From contig CM037462.1 in assembly GCA_021014325.1 (NCBI GenBank), positions 19,922,135-19,986,134 of the forward strand: a stretch of 64,000 nt of DNA, written 5' to 3'. The translations under genes were made by a program, and so were the position numbers. A model generated the notes under the pieces. The model saw only the letters and a list, made by a program, of their open reading frames with translations, had not been told where the DNA came from and ran no database searches. The DNA is from Plazaster borealis. Its lineage: Eukaryota; Echinodermata; Asteroidea; Forcipulatida; Labidiasteridae. Positions 1 to 12,200 of the stretch are shown piece by piece (position 1 is the stretch's first letter; each line of letters begins with the position of its first letter).

Positions 1-175
1 CCCTCAAAATATTTTTGTCTGAAATGCTCTAGTCCAAATTCCAATGTTTGAAGCTGTGAAAACGAAAACAGTTTTTTTCCCCACTATTTTCTTGTGATTT
101 TGATGAGCAGTTGAGTTTAAACTTTCACAGGTTTGTAAAACTCAATTTGTGCTGACTGTTTGCTTTGTTTCGCAG

Positions 176-272
176 ATGACAAACAGATAGAAGTAAAATT
201 AGCACTCCCCTGGAAATACAACGGCAGGATTGAGTACATAGCCTCATCTGCATGGCCACTGAATCCAAACAG
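176..272 (+). CDS. SZT2: SZT2 visible exon 1
   Basis: Acceptor CGCAG, donor GTAAGA. It reads [20 protein letters not shown] and continues to PLNPN. It enters in phase needing one upstream base and leaves two bases (AG) for the next exon. This is the EVKL..LWK..RIEY block of SZT2, so earlier exons lie before the window. Confidence 0.85.
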
Positions 273-3200
273 GTAAGAATTAAGTAGTCACTGACATTCT
301 TTTTCCAGATGGTTTTGCAGTTCAGGGCAATTGATTAATGCGAAATGCGCACTGCATAAAATTGAAAATACATGTCAAGCAACGCTAATAATTTCATGTT
401 TCCACATTGCATACGGTGTGAACCATATAAAAAATATATTTATTGCTTGGCGTGTATTTTCATTTGAAAGGATTGCGCACTATGTATTACGCATAAAACA
501 CGGACACTTGGATTTCCAGCCTTAGGCTACACAGTTCACAAAAGTACACAGTTAGTTCTGTGCACAGTTTTGCCACCACACACCAATTGCATTTGAATAT
601 TTGGCCAACTTGCTCGAAAATGTTACAAAGAGTAGGAAGGTTATCCATATAAAAAATATATTTATTGCTTAGCATGTATTTTCATTTTAAAGGATTGCGC
701 ACTATGTATTACACATAACACATGACAGACACTTGGATTTCCAGCCATAGGCTACTCAGTTCACAAAAGTACACAGAAAAGCCCGGTTCATACTTCCTGT
801 GAATGCGAATGCGAAGCAAATTTTGGTGATGCAATAATTGGTACGTGCTGCCCTTCCAATTGTGACGCAAGAAAATTCGCTTCGCACGAAGCATTCGCAG
901 GAAGTATGAACCGGGCTTTAGTTCTGTGCACAGTTTTACACAATTGCATTTGAATAGTAGGCCAACTTGCTCGAAGATGTTACCAAGAGTAGGAAAGTTA
1001 GACTGAAAAGCTATTGTTTCAGGATTAAGAACAATATGTCGCATCAGTGCAAAAAAGTTGTATCTTAATTTTGCAAAAACGTTGTATCTCGCCCAAAAAT
1101 GCTTTGTGCAAAAACGCTATATCTCAGAATTTTGTGTGTACATCTGGGCTATTTGAAGTGAGATACAACGTTTTCAGAATTTTAATCTTGCCTTTAAGGT
1201 AAGTGCTATTTTAGGAGATATGACATTTTTGCACTGTCACAACGAGTATTTCCAGGTTGTTGCCATTCTGTTTTGAACCAATTACATGTGAGAAACATAC
1301 CAATAGCAATAAGAAATGATGATTGATTTTGATGCAGGCATTTGACGAACGTTGACGTGATTATGGAAGGTAGCTATGAGTTTCTACTTGATGTGACCTG
1401 TCCAATGAAGAAGAGTCCACACAACCTCTATCGTGCTAAGGTCGTCACAAACTTCTGGCAAACGCTACAAAGGTAAGCTACAACTCAATGAATAAGGTGG
1501 GGGAAATTTGCATCATTTTTATTTTTTTATTTTTTTTTATTTCAAACTCACATTTATTTCCATACTTCATGAACATTTCTAAACAATTACATAGCCAAAC
1601 AAATTATTAAGAAGAATTAACCATAAAATACAACTTGTACAGGGCGGGAAATTAAATAAGTATGGAGGCATCATCTAGAAGCCAGGGCTTGTGGCGAGAT
1701 GCCTGACGGACAGACAAACAAACTTAAACACAGAAACAAGAACACATGGACAGACAGGTTGAATAAATACATGATTGTAGTCCAATGTTCTAGTTTTCAT
1801 TATTATTATTGTTATTATTTATTCTACCTCAACAATACAAAAACAACAAATACAATACAAGGCAAATCGAAGAACTAAAAAACTAAAACGGAAACAACAA
1901 GCAAAAAATATAGGCCCAGCCCTAAAACATACAGAACAGCAATGTGAAGTAAACATTCAACTATAATCATTTTTGAGCCAGACAAAAAAACCTCTATCAG
2001 CTCATTTCAGCTTAGCAAGGTGCTTCTGTGCTTAGCGGATATGTAGTTCTTTAGACTCTTCCACAGGATTTTCATTTAAAAACGTTGATTCTGAAAGCTC
2101 ACTGATTATAAAATACCAATCCTCCAGAAGAGTTTATCTTTCTGAAATTCTGTCAAAGTCAAGGAAACAGCTTTTGAAGATCCCAAAATAACTGATACAA
2201 TCAAAGTAATATTGAATGTACACAAATTCCCCAACAAAACTTAACAGTTTTTGTCACTTTCACTAAAAGTGGCATCACTGATTATGATGACATTGTCGGA
2301 GGTTGGTATGATAGTGTTTTGATTGAAAACTAGATGAAGGAATTGAATCGGGGAAGCTCAGTGGTCTACTGGGATGACATCAGCTCTAGAATGGCAAAGG
2401 TCATGGGTTTGAATCCCATCCAAATAATATGCCTGTGGATTATTATTATTTTTTAAATAATAATTATTATTTTTTAAATAATTATTATTATTCTTTTAAT
2501 AATAATAATAATTTTTTTAATAAGCTCAGTGGTGTAGTGGTATGACATCTGCTCTAGAATGGCAAAGGTTCTGGTTCTGGTGCGTTACTGCATAATCTCC
2601 TCAAATGGGATTTAACATGCAGGCGCTATGACTAGATGTGTCATGGGTTTAAATCCCATCCAAGTAATATGCCTGTTTATTTTTTTATTCACAGGACTTT
2701 GGAAAGCACTGAGTATTTAGTGCTTTAACGCACATATTCTTTATCTCTGATGCAAATTTAACATCCGTTGAATTAAATTTACTTTAAAAAAAAAACCAAT
2801 GATGTAATTTTAAAAATGCACAATGTGCCTTTAATATATTTGGTTTGCGGTAACACCATGTGTGTATCTACTTGCCAGGTAGAGTTGTTCTTAGAGAACT
2901 GTCTTGCTTAATTCTACTACCGCGGAGTAGATTGTTCGGGTGTTCGGGAGACTTCTCAGTTCTGAAAAGAACTGTCCTGTTTATTAACTATTACCTGGGC
3001 GGAAGGTATAGAAATAGGCTGGGACTACTACTTAGCTTATAGGATCGTAATTAACTGTACTACCGCGGAGTCAGTTCTTGGATTGGTCTCAACGTTTCGA
3101 CTAGCTTGCTCTAGTCATCGTCAGGAGACTGAAGAGGTAAGAGATGAGTGGGCTTATTTATAGGGGTTCAGAGGATCCAGTGTGAGTCAATCGATGCTCT

Positions 3201-6200
3201 GATTGGTTGAGTGGTTGGCGGGCTCAGGGCTAGAGCAAGCTAGTCGAAACGTTGAGACTAATCCAAGAACTGACTCCGCGGTAGTACAGTTAATTACGAT
3301 CCTATAAGCTAAGTAGTAGTCCCAGCCTATTTCTATACCTTCCGCCCAGGTAATAGTTAATAAACAGGACAGTTCTTTTCAGAACTGAGAAGTCTCCCGA
3401 ACACCCGAACAATCTACTCCGCGGTAGTAGAATTAAGCAAGACAGTTCTCTAAGAACAAACTCTACCTGGCAAGTAGATACACACATGGTGTTACCGCAA
3501 ACCAAATATATTGATACCTCACCATGCAATGCCTCAAATCCTATATGTGCCTTTAATAGTTTTAAATGACCCTTGACCTGGATTACTTGACATGCTGAAC
3601 TCTTTCAGATACCAGCTTTTTTAGGTTTTTCGAAATTCTGTATAAAAAATATAAAAAATAAGTCTTTGTCACCAAACAAAATGTACTTTGCTGATTTGTG
3701 TTGCCTTGGTACATCCCAAAGTCAATAGTATTTCTTGAGTGATAATGCCCTCTCGTGATAATATGTATATTATGGGTCGTACATGTATGATTGATGACAC
3801 TTTTTGAATATATATAAAAAAGATTGTACATGTACGATAATGGCGCTTTCGGAATATGACCTTGGCACTGAAAGAGTTAAGGATGTTTATTTCAACTCTT
3901 TGTCTTGCAGCTTACAAGAGACTGACCAGCTTTTGGTTCATCTCCAGTCTTTCTCTACTAACACAATCTTCTACAAAGTACCAGAAGGAATCAAGAAGGG
4001 CATTCCTCTGCTCTACATGCCTCCGTACTCTGACACCCCAGTCCTGGCACAGAAGTTTGACACAAAGTGAGTTGAAGTCACACATCACCCCATTATTGTT
4101 ATTATTATGTATTCGACAACAGCAATACAAATACAAAGAAAATTACATCCTTTTTATCACTATAAGGATTAGCCCTTTTTTCTATTTCTTTGTATTTATT
4201 TCCTCGTCTGTGCTTAGTTTTTAGGTCAGCCTTTTAAACTCAAATATGCTCTTCCAAATATTCTTTTTTGCATGTGAATTAGGTTTTTCTTAACATAAAC
4301 ATATTCATTTTGAACATCATAATTTTTATTCCCAAAGTTTTTCTTTTAATGTTTTGTAATTATTTGTTAAAGATTCCATTTCCATTTTAAGATTGGATTG
4401 ATAGGCTTTCGAGTCTTCAAGAAATCTCTTGAAATAAAATTTTCCTGACACAAATAGTTTTACCCTTTACTATCTGCTCTCTTGAAAAACTGATGAAAAT
4501 TTGGAAAGTTTTCTGAACAGCAGACCTTATGCACATGACCTCATTTGAGTAGGTCGCCCTCAGCTAGAGGTAAAAAGGAGGTTGCTCATTGGCCCATCCT
4601 GATGGGCGTTTTAACTCTAAGATGGCGACGTGATGATGTCAGTGCAAAAGGTCCACTGCATGTATTCCAATTCTCTTATGTTGAAAAAACAGATCATACA
4701 AAGCTACTTTCAGCTTTATGGTGATTGAAATTAAAAGTGAATACGCCCCATTTTCTGATATTTACCAAAATATTGTTATTTACAGTGAACTTTCTTTTCT
4801 AGCATCTGATTTATTCCTATTGCGTTGATTATCACTGTTTGTGTTTTACATTTCTATAAAACAGAGACTCAAGCTTGGAACAGTTTGCAGCTTTCTGGAA
4901 GAGAATAGCTCTGATGGAACCCAAGAAATGGTAATCTTAATTCCGTTGGATTTTATCTTATTTGATGAATCTCAGGATCATTAATTTCTGTATAGAATCA
5001 TCGCCGTACACTCGGCCATGGCTAATATTATGGGTTTTTTAAATTTTATTTTTGTAGTAAAAATGTTTGGAACAAATCTACAATACAGAAATTTAGTTTT
5101 GTTTTCAAAATGAAAATGAAGATACTATGTTGACCTGGAACCATTGAAGTCAATTCCAGACACGACCTTTGCCTCGACCTTTTTGCTTGAGTGGCAGAAG
5201 GTCAAATTGTGCAGCCATCTGTGCCCGCTATAGACATTTTGGTACAAGCTGCTTGCAACCAAAATGGTCACCACATGGTTTAAACTAGGGCTGTTGAGGT
5301 TTGATAAAACAAAATGAGAGATTCCAGTTGTGGCGTGTCGTGGCCGAGCGGATAAGAACACCGAACTCAAGCTCTGGTGTTTCTGATCAGCAGAGTGTGG
5401 GTTCGAATCCCAGTCGTGACACTTGTGTCCTTAAGCAAGACACTTAACCACATGCTTCGTCCTTCGGATGGGACTTTAAGCCGTAGGTCCCGTGTGTTGT
5501 GTAATGCACGTAAAAGAACCCAGTGCACTTATCAAAAGAGAAGGGGTTCGCCCCGGTGTTCCTGGTCTGATCGGCAGCATATTGCGCCACAGCACCTTGT
5601 AAACCATTACATGGTGCTATGTAAAGGAATAGGTCTCATACTTCAAAAATGTAGCCCCGCATACCTTGCGGGAAAAACTTACTGTTTGTCTGTTCAAGCG
5701 CCTTGAGTACCTTATTGGTAGATACGTGAGCTATATAAGACTATATTATTATTATTATTATTAGTTTGAAAATTGTGCACAACTATTCTTAATAGATGCT
5801 GTGATTTGTTTATGTTTTTTCAGGCAGAGGTGGTTACACACTCACAAGATACCATTGCTTCTAGTCCCAGATATGTAAGTCAATCTATCATACTTTGATA
5901 AAAAGTGTATACAAATATTCATCGATTTGAATAAATTCTTCTTTTAATAGATAAAATGAACTGTGTTTTTTCCCAGCTCATGGAAGGAATATAGCCAGAT
6001 AAATGTTAAAAGGAAAGTACATAACGTTTTTTGGAAGAGTACACTCATTCCCCTCCTAGATATGAATAAAAACACCATACAACTAACCTTACAAAATTGC
6101 ATCCAATTTGATGGTAATATTTCCATGAAAACATCTGAAAACAGTTGATTTTCACATTTTGTGTGAGATTAATTTTGGGAAATATTTAGGCAGCAACAGT

Positions 6201-9200
6201 GATTTGGGAGGGGGGAGGGTCTGTAAATACTATTTTATTGACTTTGGAAGTATTTCAGATAGAATTGTTTCTTAGGATCAGTATGAACTTTATAATTGGT
6301 GAAGTTTCAGAATAAAACAAATGGGTTGGTTTTTTTTGGTTTTGGTTTTGGGTTTTTTGTTTTTTTTGGGGTGGGTAAAACTACTAATTGTGTACTTTGT
6401 CTTTAAACATTCTAACCTTATTTCATCCCCTCGTATCACAACTTTGTAGGCCATTGCCAAAGCATCTGTATCTACCAAACAACAATGGTCGCTATAACAA
6501 CATCCAGTGTCGAGTTGCTCAGAAGGAACTAAACTCCCTCCTGACAGAGTTCAGTACGTTCACTTTGCTAGAGAACCACAGCTATATCACTCTCACTACC
6601 AAGTAAGTACATGTACATCTCCTGAAGATGAGCAGTGTCTACTGTTCAAAATGTCAAGACCACGACACCGGCTCTTTTCAAAGCCAACACTCCTCCCTAA
6701 AGAGATTTACACATTGTTGTACCCGCAAGTTTACTAGTATTAGATGCTTCTTACAATGTACATATGTGATGTAATTCCACTGAAGCCAAGCCTATTTCAC
6801 ACACACTGGCTGCAACGATTACCAGAAGCCAGTAAGAAATGCATGGAACTTGATTTTCTTTGAGGATTTGTATGTGAAAAACATTATTTTTGGACTTGCT
6901 TTTCACATATGTTTTGCAAAGTCTCTTGTCAGACTTATCAGTTTCTGTTAGTAGAAATGCCTCAACGATTAAATGGGGATATTTTTCCCGTAAAATTAAA
7001 CACAATCGTATGTCAGAGTGGTAAACCCCTTGTGTGTTTGCAGCAGATGAGGATTCCCAGGCCTGTGAAATCTCCACTTTAAAGCGGATATCCGCTTTTT
7101 TCATTTTTTGTCAACTTTTTATTTCCGTTTTTTTTTTCTCCGTTTTTTGTTGTTGTTGTTGTTGTTTTTCTTTCACTTTTTGGCCTTATATATGCTTGGC
7201 AACAGTAATGTACAACTACAATAATGTGAAGTAATCCTAGTTACTGGATCAATGGGGTGCCCCAATTCGACCAGCGTAAATGCGTGACGCGCGCCTACTT
7301 GACGTTCCATGATCATTCTTACATCATGTAGTGTTTCAGCTCTTTTTTTAAGGGTCCACTCACAGGCCTGGATTCCAATGACATCACGACTTACTAACAG
7401 CATTGTACCATGTTTGTTACTGGCCTCTCTCACAGAGCAAGGTTGTCAGGTTGGTGATGAGACACATGCTCTATTAAAAAACATTATCCTTGGTTTGAGT
7501 TTTATTGTGTTATTTTTTTCTGTAAAACTCCTGAAGCATTACCAAGCATATGTTAAATGAAATGAGTGAATGCAATTTCCTAGAGATGCCAATAGTCCTC
7601 CCACGTCTTTCTTAAAGGTGTTTTGTTTTCATTTCCTAGAGATGCCAATAGTCCTCCCACGTCTTTCTACTTGATCCGAATCTTATCTAAGGCGCCTTGT
7701 GTGGTCATTAGACTAGCCTTCCTAGGCGGTACACCAGGACATGAAAGAAATAAGGTAAGGTTATCAGAGATCAATAAAATGTAAACACTAAGGCAACTGT
7801 AGATATTGTTACAAGTGTTATACATGATTAGTTAAAGACAAACTTAAATCTCTAACCTTACTTTTTGTAAACATTTGCCTGGCGCAAGCGCATGTTCAAT
7901 GATAATTGCATCACCTTGATCCTAGCAAAGTACTTCTCAAATGCAATTGTCTAGAGTGTTATATTTTAGTCTGCATTGTTGCCATGTGTGACGTATTTGT
8001 ACACCAGCACTTGATTTTGTTGGACTAGGCATTTTGGCCGGTAACCTTATTCTAGTAAGCATAATTTGTTTGTGCTGAGCTACTTTTTGTGCTAAAGCAG
8101 CTCTATAAAATTGTGCCGTGTACAGATTGTGAACAAGCTTAGGGAGAGATTGCAAGAACTGACCGTCCCTATGAGGCAGACGTCTTACCTCAAGGCACCT
8201 ACGACACAACGCAAGTCTGTCCTTGCTAAGATGCCTCAAGTAGTAAAAGGGAAGCCCTCGCAGATGGAGCAGAAACACACCAAGGATAAACCCTGCATCG
8301 TCATACTCGCTAGACCCATAGACATTGTTCTCGTCAAGTAAGTAAAATAATAATAATAATAATAACTAGTTCTTATATAGCGCATTTACAATAACGTCTC
8401 AATGCGCTTTTCATTAGTGCCCTGGTCTTTGGGCCAATAACATTCCTGTAATCTTTCTCAGCTCCCTGGGGAGTATACAGCCCCGGGCTGCCATGGCGTT
8501 CCGAAGGCTTTTTCAAACACAACATCAACCCTACCATCGCAGGTACCCATTTATACCCCTGGGTAAAGAGAAGCAGATATAGTAAAGCATCTTGCTCAAG
8601 GACACAAGTGTCATAACCAGAACTCGAACCCACACCACAATGACCTAACCACCAGAACTTAAAATTGATGCTCTAAATCACTCGGGCCATGACACTCTAA
8701 AAAGAAACATTTAATAATGTACATTTTTACATGGCACCATTATCTACCAAGTATGACATTGATGATATAAACATTATTGTCCCAGTCATTGGACAAATTC
8801 TTTCATTCCTTAAACCATCTCAGCTCCCTGGGGTATACAGCCTTTACTGCTAAGTGTGTAGTGAATCAAGCTATCACAAGAACTATCTCTGCCCTCGCAG
8901 GTACCCATTTTTCTCCTGGGGGAAGAGAAGCAATTATAGTTAAGAGTCTTGCTCAAGGACACAAGTGTCACGACCAGGAATCAAGCCCATGCTCTGATGA
9001 CCCATGCACCAGCACTATTCTGCTCGGCCTTGACCTGCCACCAATTGCTTAGCTCACAGTTAGTCTTGAAGTAGAGCTTAAGAAAGAGGGTCTTATCGAG
9101 ACAAAAAATTGAAACTTAAAACTAAGAAATTCTGCATTCTATTGACCAGTGGTTTTAGGACCATGCTCCATACGTTTGAGATCAAGACTTAGACCTGTTG

Positions 9201-12200
9201 TACAAACAGTTTGTTTCATCGATGATACATTTGTTAAATCTGGTGTATCATCTATTGTATACAATGATTAAACCATTATGTTGGGTACCAAATTATGTGG
9301 TTTGAATTTTATGCCCGATTTGCCAAACAAGACGATCGATCTATTCGTTGTCAAAGTAATTTTTGTTATATATATAAAGGAATGCAACCTGATTTAGCTG
9401 ATCTGACGACATCAAAATTGACCAAATTTTGAGCCAGATTTGTTCAGCATATTTGAAGAATTGTTTTCCAAACCTGTTTTTATACTAGATATGAAAGAAT
9501 ACAACCTGATTTAGCTGATTTGACGACATCAAAATTGACCAAATTTAAAGCCAGATTTGTTCAACATATTTGAAGAATTGTTTTCCAATCCTTTTTTTAT
9601 TCTAGATATGAAAGAATGCCACCTGATTTTGCCGACTTGAAGACATCCATTCGGGTGACTACAGGCTCAGTGCCAGTCTACATGGACAGTAAAGGACCTA
9701 GTAAGGATCTGAACCGTCTTGCTTGTTATTTACATCATCATCGCTGGATATGGGATGCTCAGAGTGATCATAGCATTCCACCTATCTCTATGGAAGCAGT
9801 CTCCCATGTCCTATCAGTGCTTACTGAGTAAGTCAGTAGTTTTATTTGAAGGACTTTAAGGTATCGTACACGTTTGGTAATGACTCAAAACAAATATTAG
9901 CATAAAAACTTACTTGGTAACAAGCAACGGAGAGCTGTTGATAGTATAAAACATTGCGAGAAACGACTCCCTCTGAAGTAACGTAGTTTTTGAGAAAGAG
10001 GTAATTTCCCACTAAAATAATAAAAACTTCTTGCAAGAAGTTTTTTATTCCTATCTGAAAGCACACAAATTTGTACAACGAGGGTGTTTTTTCTTTCATC
10101 ATTTTCTTGCAACTTCGATGACCAATTGAGCCCAAATTTTCACAGGCTTGTTATTGTATGCATATGTTGGGATACACCAAGTGAGAACACTGGTCTTTGA
10201 CAATTACCAAACGTGTTCAGTGCCTTTAATGTTCTATAGACTGTGCAAGGCTCGCGCGTATTCAAATATTGGGACTTGTTGAAGTGTGTGAGCTTCACAC
10301 ATTAAAGCAATGTACGTTGAACCAAAGTGGTTCCAAAGATTTTTGAATACGTGCAAGACTTGCACGGTCTATTCTAGATCAGGAAGTCAGATTTTTTCAT
10401 CAACTGTTGACAAAACAAATTGCTTGGTTTTGCTTTGTTTTGTCCAGTGAATACATTGCAGTAAGTATTAAAAACAGCCTCTATTCTATTGGGGTTGTGT
10501 TTGTTACAATATTTGCGTGGAAAGGGGTTGGAGTTTCAAATCCTATGTATGTTCCCAACTGACAGGGTTCAGTGAACACATACTCCTACTGGATCCTGTT
10601 CTAGTTTCCTGCCTTATTCCTTTATTGGGGGAGTACTCCAGCAAAGTACTTAGGGTGAGCACAGCAATGGTCAATGTGAAAACATAAATGTTTACAGATT
10701 TGCACTTAACGTACACGGCATAAAGATAGTCATAGTGGAAAACTTCCCTTGAAATATTTTTGCCTGAAATGCTTTAGTTTTGAGAAATTATTTAACAAAT
10801 ACTTATGATCTCCCGAGTCCAAATTCTGATGTTTGAAAGCAGGTTATTATGGCTAAAACAAAAGAACAGTTGTCCAAGTGGTAACTCAAGAAGGACTTGG
10901 CATATCAACTCCAAGATTGTGGATTGGTCTTGAGATTCCCAGCAGCCTATTGTTTGTGGAACTCTTAGGTCAAAATGTCACGGTCATTATGGCTAAAACA
11001 AAAGAAATGTCAGAGCATTAACTCGAAAATGACTTGGCATATTATCTCCAAACTTGGTGTGTGAATTTGGTCTTGGGATCCCTCAGAAGCCTATTGTTGT
11101 TGGATCACCTATGTCAAATGTCAAGAAACGGACTGACTTGCCAAGGCATTTATGGTAACCAGACATTACTTTCTGGTTTATTTCTGTTATAGTTTGAGGC
11201 TGCAGGAAGGGTTTCATTTCTCCTATTCTAACTCGGGGATCATCAGCTTCGTGGCTGAGCTCAAGATGAAGGTAATTTAGCTTTTAATTAAAGGGTCTGT
11301 ATACGTTTGGTAATGACTCTGAAAGTTAATGGCAATAAAAACTTACTAGGTAAGAAGTACAGCAGCTTTGGATAGTATAATGCGTTTTGAGAAACCTTTC
11401 ACTTCGAAGTACTGCGGTTATGGAAAAAGATGTAACTTTTTATCCCCCAAATTTGAATCTGAGAAGCGTTACTGCAGTAACGTTTATCAGATTGTGTATT
11501 CCAATTGCAGATTATTCTTCCTGCGTGGACATAACCGCTCCAGATTTTCGGCATATCTCAAAAACCCTACCACCTTTTGAAATGAAATTTTCACAATGAT
11601 TGAAACAAACAGTGGGTTCCAATTACCAAACGTATACAATCCCTTTAAATAATGCCCCTAATTGTACCCCTCTAGGGAAGGTGGTTTGAGTCTGCCTTAC
11701 TAGACTGCTTACTGGACACACCAAATTGTGGAATTGCTTGTACATGTAGTTATGGTAGGGATTAAGTCACTCATATTACAGGGATGCCAGTTTTCCGGCT
11801 ATTGCCGGAATTCCGGCTTTTTCAAATTTTCCCCAAATTTTTTCGGCGCTCCGTGTTTCATCAGGCCGGAGAAAATATATTTTATTGAAAACAGATTTCC
11901 GGCGCTCGTTTGGAGCGACTCGTGTTTAATGATAATATGTTTTGAAAGCGCCCTCAAGCGTTCATACATGTATAAATGCCGGAAGTATTGAGCGAAGACT
12001 AGACTTTTCTGTCGAATGTGTGCGTGGTGCCGTATGGTATGTATCGATGTACTTTGTGTGTACATCCATACACGATCTTTGGACCGTACATGAAATCGCT
12101 CTGAGAATTTTGTTTCGTGGACGATTGGCGTTACCATTGAGACATACCGACTGAGTGTTTGGTGTTACATTGAGTCATTATGGATGTTGAAAGAGAAGCT

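Noticed and set aside
2860..3529. Two open frames with the same protein text, CVSTCQVE... on opposite strands
   Set aside because: They are mirror images produced by the two arms of the fold-back element and match no protein family.
5335..5425. Possible functional tRNA-Leu or tRNA-Ser gene
   Set aside because: The A and B boxes are good, but the cloverleaf is imperfect and the sequence runs directly into a SINE body with an (ATT)n tail.
5377..5706. 109-codon open frame
   Set aside because: It lies entirely within the tRNA-derived SINE and its frame is not shared by other copies.
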